64,000 nt of DNA, taken from Nonomuraea rubra. Its GTDB lineage: Bacteria; Actinomycetota; Actinomycetes; Streptosporangiales; Streptosporangiaceae. The DNA lies in NCBI RefSeq assembly GCF_014207985.1, contig NZ_JACHMI010000001.1:9841001-9905000 (forward strand). The letters are read 5' to 3'. Made by a program: the position numbers and the translations under genes. The notes beneath the pieces were generated by a model, which was given only the letters and a program-made list of their open reading frames with translations, was not told the DNA's origin and did no database searches. Below are positions 8,771 through 18,367 of the stretch, piece by piece; the stretch's first letter is position 1; each line of letters starts with the position of its first letter.

Positions 8771-8806
8771 CAGCGACCCTGCTCAGACCTCGACACCCTG
8801 TAACAA

Positions 8807-8835
8807 GTCGCTCTGTGACGCGACGCTCTGTGACG
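8807..8835. repeat. 15-bp-spaced direct repeat upstream of the GntR gene
   Basis: GTCGCTCTGTGACG (8807-8820) and GACGCTCTGTGACG (8822-8835) are near-identical and 15 bp apart, in the 150-bp gap between the MFS stop and the regulator start. They could be a tandem binding site for autoregulation or simply a small duplication. Nothing else in the gap looks like a gene. Confidence 0.5.
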
Positions 8836-8922
8836 AGACTCACGGCCGCGGCTAACCCCCACACGGTATGCTGTAGGCAGTCGACCAAAAACCGTAAAGC
8901 ACCCAAACCTGGAGACGTCACC

Positions 8923-9660
8923 ATGTTGCTGTCGGATCAGGCCGGTCAGACGGCGGCCCCCAAGATTCCCCGCCCCGCCACGCTCAGGGAGAGCGTGATC
9001 GAGGCTATCCAAGAGCTGATCGTCTCGGGCCAGCTCAAGCCCGGCCAGCATCTGGTCGAGAGCGAGCTGGCCGAGCTGCTCGGCGTCTCCAGGCAGCCCG
9101 TACGCGAGGCTCTCCAGCAGCTCAGCGGCGAGGGCTGGGTCGACCTCCACCCCGGCCAGGGCGCGTTCGTGCACGTGCCGACCGTGGAGGAGGCCGACCA
9201 GCTCCTCGCGGTCCGCACGCTGCTGGAGACGGAGTCCGCCCGGCTCGCCGCGCTTCACGCCGGCGAGGACGGCGTGAAGCGGCTGCGTGCCCTGTGCGCC
9301 CGCGGCATCGCCGCCGTGCAGTCCGACGATGTGGACGGCGCCGTGGCGACCAACTCCGAGCTGCACACCCTGGTGACGGCCCTGTCGGGCAACAGGGTGC
9401 TGGCCGAGCTGGCCGCCCAGGTGGCCAGGCGGGTGCGGTGGTACCACACGCCGGTGGCCCGCCAGCGCGGCATGGCGTCGTGGGACGAGCACAAGGCGCT
9501 GATCGACGCCATCGAGGCCGGCGACGAGCGCAAGGCCGCGAAGATCATGCGGGAGCACACCGAGCACACCCGCGCCTCGTACATGGAGCAGCGGGAGAGC
9601 GAGCCCGCGGAGCCCGCGCCCAAGCCGGTACGCCGCCGCAGGCCCCGTCAGCTCGGTTGA
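8923..9660 (+). CDS. GntR-family transcriptional regulator, FCD (FadR) subfamily
   Basis: A 245-residue regulator. The winged helix-turn-helix spans about 20-85, with GVSRQPVREALQQLSGEGWV as recognition part. The FCD ligand domain follows (about 90-220), with an acidic/histidine-rich helical bundle including LHTLVTAL and SWDEHKALIDAI, where FCD proteins bind a metal and a small acid. The C-terminal tail is basic and proline-rich. GGAG lies 8 nt before the ATG. FCD regulators often sense organic acids. Given the neighbouring oxalate and glyoxylate genes and the recurring ATACnGTAT palindromes, it is the likely controller of the island. Confidence 0.88.
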   Translation: MLLSDQAGQTAAPKIPRPATLRESVIEAIQELIVSGQLKPGQHLVESELAELLGVSRQPVREALQQLSGEGWVDLHPGQGAFVHVPTVEEADQLLAVRTLLETESARLAALHAGEDGVKRLRALCARGIAAVQSDDVDGAVATNSELHTLVTALSGNRVLAELAAQVARRVRWYHTPVARQRGMASWDEHKALIDAIEAGDERKAAKIMREHTEHTRASYMEQRESEPAEPAPKPVRRRRPRQLG

Positions 9661-9735
9661 CGTGACGTTCACAGAAGTCCACATGCTCCGAAACACCTCG
9701 GGTAGAGGGTGGGGAGCCAGACCGACAGGAGGTGT

Positions 9736-9924
9736 ATGACCGTGAAAGCGTTGTTCCGCTTTCTCCTTGGTGATCCCCTGGGCCAGGCGGCGGACGGCCG
9801 AGCCATCGGCGTCGGCCTGAGCGCGGCGCTCAGGAAGCAGTACTCAGCAGACGACGCGGACCGCTACCTGCGCCAGTGGAGCGCGCAGCAGCGGCACGAC
9901 ATCCGCGAGCAACCGCGCCACTGA
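9736..9924 (+). CDS. Small hypothetical protein (62 aa)
   Basis: A short polar protein, MTVKALFRFLLGDPLGQ followed by a helical charged C-terminus (DADRYLRQWSAQQRHDIREQ). A strong AGGAGG lies 5 nt before the ATG, which is the main support for it being expressed. No domain is recognised and there is no membrane segment or signal. It lies just after the GntR gene on the same strand and converges with terC. Confidence 0.6.
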   Translation: MTVKALFRFLLGDPLGQAADGRAIGVGLSAALRKQYSADDADRYLRQWSAQQRHDIREQPRH

Positions 9925-9981
9925 GCCGCGGCAGGGGGGCGGCCACCCACAAGCAGCCACCGGCCCCCGCGCGCGGCCGAG

Positions 9982-10953
9982 TCAGCGATCGGCGGTTTCC
10001 GGCTCCACCACCTTCTTGGCGTCGCGAGACGACTTCATCAGGCTGAGCACCGTGGTGACGGCGAGAGTGCCGAGGATGACCCCGAGAGACACCATGATCG
10101 GGATCTCCGGCGCCCAGGACACCCCGTCGTGGTGCAGGGCTTCGAGAATCAGCTTCACCCCGATGAACGCCAGCACCACCGACAGCCCCTTGCTCAGGTA
10201 GACCAGCCGGTCGAGCAGGCCTCCGATGAGGAAGAAGAGCTGCCGCAGCCCCATGAGGGCGAAGGCGTTGGCGGTGAACACCAGGTAGGGCTCCTTGGTG
10301 AGCCCGAAGATGGCCGGGATCGAGTCCAGCGCGAACAGCAGGTCGGTGGTCCCGATCGCGACCATCACGATCAGCATCGGGGTGACCATCCTGCGCCCGT
10401 GGTGCACGGTCAGCCGGGCGCCGTGGTAGGTGTCCGTCGTCGGCAGCACCCGGCGCACCGTGCGCAGGGCGATGTTCTCCGAGAACTCCGCCTCCTCGTC
10501 CTCGTGCCCGATCAGCTTCCACGCCGTGTAGACGAGGAAGGCGCCGAACACGTAGAAGAGCCAGTCGAACCTGGAGACGGCCTCCGCGCCGGCGGCGATG
10601 AAGCCTCCGCGCATGACCAGCGCCAGGATGATGCCGATGAGCAGCACCTTCTGCCGGTACTGCCGCGGCACCTGGAACCGGCTCATGATCAGCAGGAAGA
10701 CGAAGAGGTTGTCCACGCTGAGCGAGTACTCGGTGATCCAGCCGGCGAAGAACTCCCCTCCGTGCGCCGGCCCTGACAGCAGGAGCAGGCCCACGCCGAA
10801 GACCACGGCCAGGCCCACGTAGAACGAGACCCAGCCCACGCACTCCTTGAAGCTGGGCTCGTGCGGGTTGCGGGCCACGAGCCAGAAGTCGAAGGCGAGC
10901 ACCAGGCCGAAGCCGCCGATGGTGGCGGCCCAGACCCAGAACGGCAGGTCCAT
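9982..10953 (-). CDS. TerC-family membrane protein (metal export candidate)
   Basis: A 323-residue protein with 8-9 membrane segments. Family features are the acidic intramembrane motif EYSLSVDNLFVFLLIMSRF at about 75-93 and the second copy IGTTDLLFALDSIPAIFGL near 205. TerC/Alx relatives are linked to manganese and other divalent-metal efflux and to loading of secreted metalloproteins. The ATG follows directly after the stop of the preceding gene, so it is the last gene of the oxc-frc-acyl-CoA ligase-Nramp operon. A role in coping with metal ions freed from metal oxalates is a hypothesis. Confidence 0.88.
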   Translation of the reverse strand: MDLPFWVWAATIGGFGLVLAFDFWLVARNPHEPSFKECVGWVSFYVGLAVVFGVGLLLLSGPAHGGEFFAGWITEYSLSVDNLFVFLLIMSRFQVPRQYRQKVLLIGIILALVMRGGFIAAGAEAVSRFDWLFYVFGAFLVYTAWKLIGHEDEEAEFSENIALRTVRRVLPTTDTYHGARLTVHHGRRMVTPMLIVMVAIGTTDLLFALDSIPAIFGLTKEPYLVFTANAFALMGLRQLFFLIGGLLDRLVYLSKGLSVVLAFIGVKLILEALHHDGVSWAPEIPIMVSLGVILGTLAVTTVLSLMKSSRDAKKVVEPETADR

Positions 10954-11454
10954 CTACCTGCCTCCCTTCCTGGCACTCTTGCGGGCGCTCACGACCCGGG
11001 CGAAGCGCAGGTACTTCTCCAGCAGTTCCTTGGCGAGCGGGTTGTCGCCTGCCCTGCGCATGAGCCAGTGGGGCATGGCCCGCTCGTGCACCCACAGGAA
11101 GCCGATCGCGAAGCCGAGGGCGATCATCGCCTGGTACGCCAGGAACGGCCCCACCCCCTCGACGAGTCCGCCCGTCGGGGCCAGGATCTCCTGGGCCAGC
11201 CGGGACACCGGGAAGGCCGCCATCCAGTACAGGCCGACGGGACCGAAGGTGCCAGGGCGGAAGACGCCGTGGCCGAGCAGCACGCTGTAGAGGCCGCCGA
11301 AGAGGGCCAGCGGCGTGGCCAGTGCCAGCGCCGCCAACCCGGCCATCCCGGTGGACTGCCCCGCGAGCAGGGTCAGTCCACCGGCCATGGCTCCGGCAAC
11401 GGCTCCGATCGACGCCCCTGGCAGGGCGAGTTCGAGGCTGTGCCGTCCTGTCAT
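10954..11454 (-). CDS. Small integral membrane protein, partner of the Nramp-like transporter
   Basis: A 166-residue protein with about four hydrophobic segments (12-32, 38-62, 67-90 and 105-125) and a basic cytoplasmic C-terminus (about 130-166, ending RKSARKGGR). The family is not recognised. Its ATG shares one base with the stop of the Nramp-like gene (TGATG) and its stop abuts the terC start, so all three are translated together. This tight coupling suggests a subunit or accessory factor for one of the two flanking transport proteins. Confidence 0.7.
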   Translation of the reverse strand: MTGRHSLELALPGASIGAVAGAMAGGLTLLAGQSTGMAGLAALALATPLALFGGLYSVLLGHGVFRPGTFGPVGLYWMAAFPVSRLAQEILAPTGGLVEGVGPFLAYQAMIALGFAIGFLWVHERAMPHWLMRRAGDNPLAKELLEKYLRFARVVSARKSARKGGR

Positions 11455-12944
11455 CAGCCCACGACCACGCCGTAGGCGAACAGGCTGTAGAACAGCATCC
11501 CCAGGTAGAACACCGCGCCGAAGCCGATGATGACGTTCGACCACCACCTGGGCCTGATCGGCTTGGGCAGCATGCGGTTGTTCACCAGGAGCAGGGTCAC
11601 GCAGTACGCGCCCATCGCGAACGTCGACAGGAACGCCAGCGTGTCCAGGATCCCGCTCGGACCGTCGGCCGGGCCGAACAGCAGGATCAGGATGCCGAAG
11701 ATGATCACGCCCCAGAGGAAGATCGCGTACAGCTTCGACATGCCCAGCTTCTTCGTGCCGGGGATGAAGTTGTACGTCATGTCCGCCTGGCCGCGCGAGA
11801 ACGAGTCGAACAGGCCCAGCGTCGCGTTCAGGCCGATCAGCGCGATGAACCCGAGGAACACGACCCCGAGAACCGAGCTGCCCGCCGAGGAGACGGCGTT
11901 CGACATCGCGGTCAGCGCCACTTCCCGGTCGTCGCCCTGAATGGCCGTACGCACGGCCGGATCGATCCGCACCGCCGCCTGCGCGATCACCGTGAAGGAG
12001 ATCGTCACCAGCATGGTGATGCCCCAGAACAGCAGCAGCGCGTCGAAGGTGACCCAGCGCCGCCAGCCCTTCCACTTGGCCATCTCGGCCGGGTCGTCGG
12101 TGTCGAACATGAACCCGCGGTTGGGCCGCTCCTCCTCCTCGCCCGCGTGGCGCAGCCCGCGGATCTTCGGCTGGTGCACGCCCATGCCGGCCCCGGAGTC
12201 ACGCAGGTGCAGCGTGTACCACATCTGCTGCATGCCCGAGGGGCCGGCGAAGGCACAGGCGCCGACGATGACGGGGAACCAGGCGGCCGTCATGGCCTCC
12301 GCCGGCAGGTAGCCGATGGAGAACATGCCGCTGATCGTGGTGACCACGTCTCCCCAGGAGCCGACCATGGCCGCGACCACGGCCGTGCCGAGCACGAGCG
12401 CCCCGATCAGCAGCGAGAGCACGTTCTCGAGCAGGTTGTAGATCACCTTGGCGAGGGTGAAGACCACGCCGACGAGGATCAACCCGGCGATCGCGGTCAC
12501 CACCCAGGGTATTCCGGTGATCTCCTCGAACGCCGCCGCTCCGGCCGACAGGTGTCCCGGCCAGATGTAGACGGCGATCGCCACGACGAAGAAGAACCAC
12601 ATCAGCGGCTTGAACACCCTGGCCGCGCCGGAGAAGATGCTCTCCCCCGTGGCCATGGCGTAACGGGCCATCTCCAGCATCACCACGGCCTGCAGGGTGA
12701 CGCCGATCAGGAACAGCCACCTGATCTCGGGCCCGAACAGCAGCACCAGCCGGGGCCACATGTACGACTCGCCCATGCCCACGCCCAGGGCGACGAGGAA
12801 CACCGTCGGCCCGAGAATGTGCACCGAGGGAGGCGCGTCGGGGAGCTTCCTGATGGGCATCGGCTCGAGCCGGCCCGCTTTCCATACTCGTTGATCCTCG
12901 ACCGGCGGCGTGGCCGTCGCCGGTGGTGTGTTCGATGTGTCCAC
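11454..12944 (-). CDS. Nramp-like transporter lacking the canonical metal motifs
   Basis: A 496-residue protein with about 11-12 membrane segments after a 45-residue polar N-terminus. The overall pattern fits the Nramp (LeuT-fold) family. However, helix 1 reads VALGVGMGESYMWPR where Nramp has DPGN, and the helix-6 region reads FAGPSGMQQMWYTLHL where Nramp has the metal-binding MPH. A charged insert (about 245-285) follows. The GTG start has AGGAGG 7 nt upstream. It lies in the operon with oxc, frc and an acyl-CoA ligase. A non-metal or unusual substrate, even oxalate or a metal-oxalate complex, is possible but unproven. Confidence 0.75.
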   Translation of the reverse strand: MDTSNTPPATATPPVEDQRVWKAGRLEPMPIRKLPDAPPSVHILGPTVFLVALGVGMGESYMWPRLVLLFGPEIRWLFLIGVTLQAVVMLEMARYAMATGESIFSGAARVFKPLMWFFFVVAIAVYIWPGHLSAGAAAFEEITGIPWVVTAIAGLILVGVVFTLAKVIYNLLENVLSLLIGALVLGTAVVAAMVGSWGDVVTTISGMFSIGYLPAEAMTAAWFPVIVGACAFAGPSGMQQMWYTLHLRDSGAGMGVHQPKIRGLRHAGEEEERPNRGFMFDTDDPAEMAKWKGWRRWVTFDALLLFWGITMLVTISFTVIAQAAVRIDPAVRTAIQGDDREVALTAMSNAVSSAGSSVLGVVFLGFIALIGLNATLGLFDSFSRGQADMTYNFIPGTKKLGMSKLYAIFLWGVIIFGILILLFGPADGPSGILDTLAFLSTFAMGAYCVTLLLVNNRMLPKPIRPRWWSNVIIGFGAVFYLGMLFYSLFAYGVVVG

Positions 12945-13023
12945 CTACGGACCTCCTGGGGGGTTGTTGCCTTCCTCTGCGCCCCGAATTGCCCCCTCGC
13001 CTGGTGCTGCTGGAACTCGGCTC

Positions 13024-15147
13024 TTAGCCCAGCAGACCGGCCGCCCTGGCCCAGCGGTACTTCGCACCGAGGACCGCCACGGGCTTTTCAGTCGTGTACG
13101 GGTACGCGACCACGCCGTGCTCGAACAGGTACTCGCTGGCCTCCTCAACCTCGGTGTCGCCGGCCAGTGACGCCACGACCGGCTTGACGTTGCCCTTCGC
13201 CCGCTCCTCCGCCACCACGCGGGCGATGAGCTCGGCGAAGACCATCGGCGGCGTCACGATCGTGTGCCAGTAGCCCAGGACGAGCGCGTGGATGCGGTCG
13301 TCGGACAGGCCCAGGCGGACCGTGTTCTCGTAGGTCGAGGGTGGCTCGCCGCCGGTGATGTCGATGGGGTTGCCCGCCGCGCCGAACGGCGGGATGTACG
13401 CGCGGAACGCCGTGTCCAGGTCGTCGGGGATGTCCATGAGGGTCAGCCCCGCGTCCACGATGGCGTCGGACAGCAGCACGCCCGAGCCGCCCGCGCCGGT
13501 GATGATGACGACGTTCTCGCCCTTGGGCGCCGGCAGGATCGGCAGCGCGCGGGCGTACTCCAGCATGTCGTTCAGGCCGGGCGCGCGCACCACCCCGGCC
13601 TGGCGCAGGATGTCGTCGTAGACCTTGTCGTCGCCGGCCAGCGCGCCGGTGTGCGAGCCCGCGGCCCGCGCGCCCATCGCGGTGCGCCCGGCCTTGAGCA
13701 CGATGACCGGCTTCTCCTTGACCACGCGGCGGGCGGCCTCGACGAAGCCGCGCCCGTCCTTGAGGTCCTCCAGGTGCATGGCCACGGCCTTGGTGTTGTC
13801 GTCCTGCTCGAAGAAGGTCAGCAAGTCGTCCTCGTCCACGTCGGCCTTGTTGCCGACGCCGACGATGGCCGAGACGCCCATCTTGGTGGTGCGGCTGAAG
13901 CCCAGGATGGCCATGCCGATGCCGCCGCTCTGGGAGGTCAGCGCCACGCTGCCGCGCACGTCGTACGGGGTGCAGAAGGTCGCGCAGAGGTTCTCGGGCG
14001 TGTAGTAGTAGCCGTAGATGTTGGGGCCGAGCATGCGGACGCCGTGCCTGCGGGCGATCTCGACGATCTCCTTCTGGCCCTCGACGTTCCCGGTCTCGGC
14101 GAACCCGGACGGGATCATCACCGCGCCCGCGACGCCCTTCTCGCCGACCTCCTCCAGCGAGGCCGCGACGAACTTGGCGGGGATCGCGAACACGGCCACG
14201 TCCACGTCGCCGGGCACGTCCGCGACGCTCTTGTACGCCGTGAGCCCCATGATCTCGTCGGCCTTGGGGTTGATCGGGTAGATCTGCCCCTGGTAGCCGC
14301 CGTTGATGAGGTTCTTCATGACCGAGTTGCCGATCTTGCCGGTCTCGGCGGAGGCGCCGATCACGGCGACGGAGCGCGGCTTGAAGATGCGGTTCATCTG
14401 CCGCAGGATCTCCTCGCGCGGCAGCCGCTCGACCTCGGGCTGCGGCTCGCCGATGAGGATGCGCACGTCGGCGGCGACGGCGCCGTTCGCGTCGGCGAAG
14501 ACGGGGTTGAGGTCCACCTCGACGATCTCGGGGATGTCCGTGACCAGCCTGCCGACGCGCTCGATCAGCGTCGCCAGCGCCTCCCTGTTCGCGGGCTCGG
14601 CCCCACGGGCCCCGCGCAGTACTTCGGCCGCCCTGATGTCGTCCAGCATCCTGAGGGCATCATCACCCGAAACCGGGACAAGTCGGAAGGTCACGTCCTT
14701 GAGCACTTCGACCAGGACGCCGCCGAGGCCGAACGCGATGACCTTCCCGAAGGTGGGATCGGTGACCGCGCCCACGATGACCTCGTGGCCGCCGCCGACG
14801 AGCTGCTGCACCTGGATGCCGTCGATCTTCGCGTCGGGATTGTAGGCGCGGGCGTTGGCCAGGATCGTCTCGTAGCCCTGCCGCACCTCCTCCTCGCTCT
14901 TCAGCCCGACCAGCACGCCGCCGGCGTCCGTCTTGTGCAGGATGTCGGGCGAGACGATCTTCAGCACGACCGGGAGGCCGATCTCCCCGGCCAGCCGCGC
15001 CGCCTCGTCGGCCGAGGTGGCCAGGCCCTCGCCGGGGGTGGCGATGCCGTACTCCTGGCACAGCTCGCGGCCCTCCGGGGCCGTCAGGGCGTTACGCCCC
15101 TCGGCGAGCGCCTTCTCGATGACTTCCCTGGCGGCCACTGTGCTCAT
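13024..15147 (-). CDS. ADP-forming acyl-CoA ligase (acetate--CoA ligase family), single chain
   Basis: A 707-residue fusion of an ATP-grasp half (about 1-230; GLPVVLKIVSPDILHKTDAG) and a succinyl-CoA-ligase-alpha-like half (about 250-707; SVAVIGASAETGKIGNSV). The phosphohistidine candidate lies in AGSHTGALAGDD. Such enzymes interconvert an acyl-CoA plus ADP and phosphate with the acid plus ATP. It lies between frc and the Nramp-like gene in the same direction (gaps 68 and 79 bp). In this setting it could form oxalyl-CoA at ATP cost, or gain ATP from formyl-CoA. The direction and substrate are inference. GGGAG precedes the ATG. Confidence 0.85.
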   Translation of the reverse strand: MSTVAAREVIEKALAEGRNALTAPEGRELCQEYGIATPGEGLATSADEAARLAGEIGLPVVLKIVSPDILHKTDAGGVLVGLKSEEEVRQGYETILANARAYNPDAKIDGIQVQQLVGGGHEVIVGAVTDPTFGKVIAFGLGGVLVEVLKDVTFRLVPVSGDDALRMLDDIRAAEVLRGARGAEPANREALATLIERVGRLVTDIPEIVEVDLNPVFADANGAVAADVRILIGEPQPEVERLPREEILRQMNRIFKPRSVAVIGASAETGKIGNSVMKNLINGGYQGQIYPINPKADEIMGLTAYKSVADVPGDVDVAVFAIPAKFVAASLEEVGEKGVAGAVMIPSGFAETGNVEGQKEIVEIARRHGVRMLGPNIYGYYYTPENLCATFCTPYDVRGSVALTSQSGGIGMAILGFSRTTKMGVSAIVGVGNKADVDEDDLLTFFEQDDNTKAVAMHLEDLKDGRGFVEAARRVVKEKPVIVLKAGRTAMGARAAGSHTGALAGDDKVYDDILRQAGVVRAPGLNDMLEYARALPILPAPKGENVVIITGAGGSGVLLSDAIVDAGLTLMDIPDDLDTAFRAYIPPFGAAGNPIDITGGEPPSTYENTVRLGLSDDRIHALVLGYWHTIVTPPMVFAELIARVVAEERAKGNVKPVVASLAGDTEVEEASEYLFEHGVVAYPYTTEKPVAVLGAKYRWARAAGLLG

Positions 15148-15215
15148 GGTCGCGCTCCCTACGGACCCGCCCTGGTTACGCGAGCTGCCGCTGTCGGGCC
15201 CTACTCGCCGCTCCA

Positions 15216-16439
15216 TCAGATGACTCCGTTCGTCTTGAGTTCGGCCAGCTCGTCCGCGCTCACGCCGAGCTCGCCGTAGATCTCCTGGTTGTGCTCGCCC
15301 AGCAGGGGCGGGGTCCGTACGTCCACCGGCGAGTCCGAGAGCTGCAGCGGGCTGCCCACGGTCACGAACTCGCCGCGCGTCGGGTGCTCGACCTTGACGA
15401 CGATGCCCTCGTCCTGAAGGCTCTCGTCCTCCACCAGCTCCTTGGTGGACAGGATCGGGCCGCACGGGATGTTCTCGGCGTTGAGCCGGTCCAGCACCGT
15501 CCACTTGTCGTGGCGGATCGTCCACTCCTCGATGAGCTGGAACATCTTGTCCAGCTTCGGCAGCCGCGCCTCCGGCGTCGCCCACTCGGGGTCCTCGGCC
15601 AGCTCGGGACGGCCGATGATGTTCGCGATGGGCTTCCAGCCGACCGGCTGCACGATGACGTAGATGTAGTCGTTCGGGCCGCCGGGAGCGCAGCGCACCG
15701 CCCAGCCCGGCTGGCCGCCACCGCTGGCGTTGCCCGAACGCGGCACCTCGTCGCCGAACGTCTTGTTCGGGTACTCGCGCAGCGGCCCGTGCGCCAGGCG
15801 CTGCTGGTCGCGGAGCTTGACGCGGCACAGGTTCAGCACGGCGTGCTGCATGGCCACCTGTACGCGCTGCCCGCGCCCCGACTGCTCGCGCTGGTAGAGG
15901 GCGGCCAGGATGCCGGCGACCGCGTGGATGCCGGTGCCCGAGTCGCCGATCTGCGCGCCCGTGGCCAGCGGCGGCCCCTCCTCGAACCCCGTCGTGCTCA
16001 TCGAGCCGCCCATGGCCTGGGCGATCACCTCGTACGCCTTGAACTTGGCGTACCTGCCCTGGCCGAAGCCCTTGATCGAGGCGTAGATGAGGCGGGGGTT
16101 GAGCTCCTGGAGGCGCTCCCATGGGAAGCCCATGCGGTCCACCGCGCCGGGACCGAAGTTCTCCACCAGGACGTCGGCGCTCTTCACCAGCTCGGTGAAG
16201 ATCTCCTTGCCGCGCTCGCTCTTCATGTTGAGGGTGATGCTGCGCTTGTTGCAGTTCAGCATCGTGAAGTAGAGGCTGTCCACGTCGGGCAGGTCGCGGA
16301 GCTGCTGGCGGGTGATGTCGCCGGTGGGGGCCTCCAGCTTGACCACGTCGGCGCCCAGCCAGGCGAGCACCTGGGTGGCCGACGGGCCGGACTGGACGTG
16401 GGTCATGTCGAGGACGCGGACACCTTCGAGAGCCTTCAT
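15216..16439 (-). CDS. frc: Formyl-CoA:oxalate CoA-transferase
   Basis: A 407-residue family III CoA-transferase that moves CoA from formyl-CoA to oxalate, giving oxalyl-CoA and formate. Diagnostic parts are [29 protein letters not shown], the catalytic aspartate Asp166 in [30 protein letters not shown], and the glycine loop SGGGQPGW that closes over the active site in characterised Frc proteins. These match the Oxalobacter-type enzyme much better than general CaiB-like proteins. The start at 16439 lies 13 bp after the oxc stop, so the two are cotranscribed. Confidence 0.93.
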   Translation of the reverse strand: MKALEGVRVLDMTHVQSGPSATQVLAWLGADVVKLEAPTGDITRQQLRDLPDVDSLYFTMLNCNKRSITLNMKSERGKEIFTELVKSADVLVENFGPGAVDRMGFPWERLQELNPRLIYASIKGFGQGRYAKFKAYEVIAQAMGGSMSTTGFEEGPPLATGAQIGDSGTGIHAVAGILAALYQREQSGRGQRVQVAMQHAVLNLCRVKLRDQQRLAHGPLREYPNKTFGDEVPRSGNASGGGQPGWAVRCAPGGPNDYIYVIVQPVGWKPIANIIGRPELAEDPEWATPEARLPKLDKMFQLIEEWTIRHDKWTVLDRLNAENIPCGPILSTKELVEDESLQDEGIVVKVEHPTRGEFVTVGSPLQLSDSPVDVRTPPLLGEHNQEIYGELGVSADELAELKTNGVI

Positions 16440-16452
16440 CTCTGCGTTTCCC

Positions 16453-18126
16453 CTACTTGTACATGGTCTGGTTCATGGTTCCGGGGGCGTACACCTCTGG
16501 GTCGACCCAGACGTTGATCAGTGAGGGCTTGCCCGACTGGCGGGCCCGCTCCAGCGCCGGGCGGATCTCGGCCGGGTCGCGGACCTCCTCGCCGTAGCCG
16601 CCCAGCAGCTTGGCGAACTCGCCGTAGCGGATGTCGCCGAGGGTGTTGCCGACGCGGGCGCGGTCCTCGCCGTACTTGGCGGCCTGGCCGTACCTGATCT
16701 GGTTCATCGAGGAGTTGTTGCCGATGACGCCGATGAACGGCAGGTCGAAGCGGACCATCGTCTCGAAGTCCCAGCCGGTGAGGCTGAAGGCGCCGTCGCC
16801 GAACAGGCAGAGCACCTCCTTGTCGCGCCGCGCCTGCTTGGCGGCCATCGCGAAGGCCATGCCGACGCCGAGCGTGCCGAGCGGGCCCGGGTCCATCCAG
16901 TGGCCGGGCGACTTGGGCTGCACGACCTGGCCGGAGAAGGTGACGATGTCGCCGCCGTCGCCGATGTAGATGGTGTCCTCGGTGAGGAACTCGTTGATCT
17001 CGTGCACGAGGCGGTACGGGTCGATCGGCTGGGCGCCGGAGAGCTGCCTGGGCAGGCGCTTCTCGTAGGCCTGGGTCTCGACGTTGCGCAGCTCCTCCAG
17101 CCACTCCTTGCGGCGGGCCGCGCCGTTCTCGATGCGGCCGCTCGCGGCCTGGGCGGCGGCGGAGAGGATGAGCCCGGCGTCACCGACGATCCCGAGGTCG
17201 ATGTCGCGGTTCTTGCCGACGGTGCGGTAGTCGAGGTCGATCTGCACGACCTTCGCGGTCGGCGACAGGCGCTTGCCGTAGCCCATCCGGAAGTCGAACG
17301 GGGTGCCGACGATGATGATGAGGTCGGCCTCGGTGAAGGCGTACCTGCGGCTGAGCTGGAAGTGGTGCGGGTCGCCAGGGGCGAGCGTGCCGCGGCCCGA
17401 GCCGTTCATGTACGCGGGCACGTTCAGCGAACGTACGAAGTCGATGGCCGCGTCGGTGGCCCGGCACGTCCAGACCTGGCTGCCGAGCAGGATGCACGGC
17501 TTCTCGGCGTGCGCCAGCATGTCGGCCAGCCGCTCGACGGCCTCGGGGTCGCCCGCCTGGCGGGTCGAGGCCCGGTAGTGGCCGGCCGCGGGGATGCGGG
17601 CCTTCTCGATCGGCACCTTCGCGTCGAGCACGTCGCGCGGGATCTCCAGGAAGGACGGCCCCGGCGCGCCGTGGTAGCACTCGCGGAAGGCCATCGACAC
17701 GATGTCCGCCACCCGTTCCGTGCTCGGCACCGTCGCGGCGAACTTGGTGATCGGGGTCATCATGTCCACGTGCGGCAGGTCCTGTAGCGAGCCCATCTTG
17801 TGCTGGCTCAGCGCGCCCTGCCCGCCGATGAGCAACATCGGGCTCTCCGCGCGGAAGGCGTTGGCCACGCCGGTCACCGCGTCGGTCGTGCCCGGCCCGG
17901 CGGTGACCACGGCGCAGCCGGGCTTGCCGGTGATGCGCGCGTACCCGTCCGCCGCGTGCGCGGCTACCTGCTCGTGGCGTACGTCGATGACCTCGATGCC
18001 CTCATCGACGCAGCCGTCGTAGATATCGATGATGTGGCCACCGCAGAGCGTGTAGATCACGTCCACGCCCTCGGCTTTGAGCGCCTTGGCTACGAGATGA
18101 CCGCCAGAGATCGTTTCCGACATCAT
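16453..18126 (-). CDS. oxc: Oxalyl-CoA decarboxylase
   Basis: A 557-residue ThDP enzyme that decarboxylates oxalyl-CoA to formyl-CoA and CO2. The ThDP-activating glutamate lies in [31 protein letters not shown] follows, and the Mg/ThDP motif [15 protein letters not shown] with NNSSMNQ is near the C-terminus. It ends in a CoA-enclosing tail ([11 protein letters not shown]). Start chosen at ATG 18126, with AAAGGG about 5 nt upstream; ATG 18123 is equally possible. It heads the operon oxc-frc-acyl-CoA ligase-Nramp-like-membrane protein-terC, behind a CATACCGTATG palindrome. Confidence 0.92.
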   Translation of the reverse strand: MMSETISGGHLVAKALKAEGVDVIYTLCGGHIIDIYDGCVDEGIEVIDVRHEQVAAHAADGYARITGKPGCAVVTAGPGTTDAVTGVANAFRAESPMLLIGGQGALSQHKMGSLQDLPHVDMMTPITKFAATVPSTERVADIVSMAFRECYHGAPGPSFLEIPRDVLDAKVPIEKARIPAAGHYRASTRQAGDPEAVERLADMLAHAEKPCILLGSQVWTCRATDAAIDFVRSLNVPAYMNGSGRGTLAPGDPHHFQLSRRYAFTEADLIIIVGTPFDFRMGYGKRLSPTAKVVQIDLDYRTVGKNRDIDLGIVGDAGLILSAAAQAASGRIENGAARRKEWLEELRNVETQAYEKRLPRQLSGAQPIDPYRLVHEINEFLTEDTIYIGDGGDIVTFSGQVVQPKSPGHWMDPGPLGTLGVGMAFAMAAKQARRDKEVLCLFGDGAFSLTGWDFETMVRFDLPFIGVIGNNSSMNQIRYGQAAKYGEDRARVGNTLGDIRYGEFAKLLGGYGEEVRDPAEIRPALERARQSGKPSLINVWVDPEVYAPGTMNQTMYK

Positions 18127-18168
18127 GCCACCCTTTCCCGGCGACGAAATGCTGTCTTCCGCATACTG

Positions 18169-18179
18169 CATACCGTATG
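18169..18179. promoter_or_regulatory. ATACnGTAT operator candidate upstream of oxc
   Basis: CATACCGTATG is a perfect 5-1-5 palindrome, 43 bp before the oxc ATG. An extra half-site (GCATAC) lies just to its left. It shares the ATACnGTAT core with the sites at the sucC/MFS and panE-like promoters. Confidence 0.62.
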
Positions 18180-18320
18180 AACGCAATGGTTACTCCCCTA
18201 CGAACGGTGTGTCTACCCCCTAGGGGACAACTCGATCAGTTCGATCTCCTCTCGCGTCCGCCGCGCGACCGTCCCGCGCGCCACCGAGGCCGCCGGCGCA
18301 CTCCTTGACCCTCGTTTTTC

Positions 18321-18331
18321 CATACTGTATA
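18321..18331. promoter_or_regulatory. ATACnGTAT operator candidate upstream of the PanE-family gene
   Basis: CATACTGTATA carries the ATACnGTAT core 37 bp before the reductase ATG, with a further GATAC half-site at 18335-18339. Together with the site at 18169 it frames the 241-bp divergent oxc/reductase control region. Confidence 0.6.
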
Positions 18332-18367
18332 CGGGATACACGATCCGACGCGAGAACGGAGCGCAGC

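Noticed and set aside
8861..8876. GGTATGCTGTAGG before the GntR gene as another operator
   Set aside because: It has only a half of the ATACnGTAT motif and no symmetry; it may be part of a promoter.
9925..13023. yybP-ykoY-type riboswitch for the TerC gene
   Set aside because: TerC is translated directly after the previous gene with no leader, and no conserved structure was seen upstream of the Nramp-like gene.
13024..16122. Apparent 1032-residue fusion of the acyl-CoA ligase with a further N-terminal part
   Set aside because: The upstream part is frc in another frame. The MSTVAARE start at 15147 with a ribosome site gives a complete ligase.
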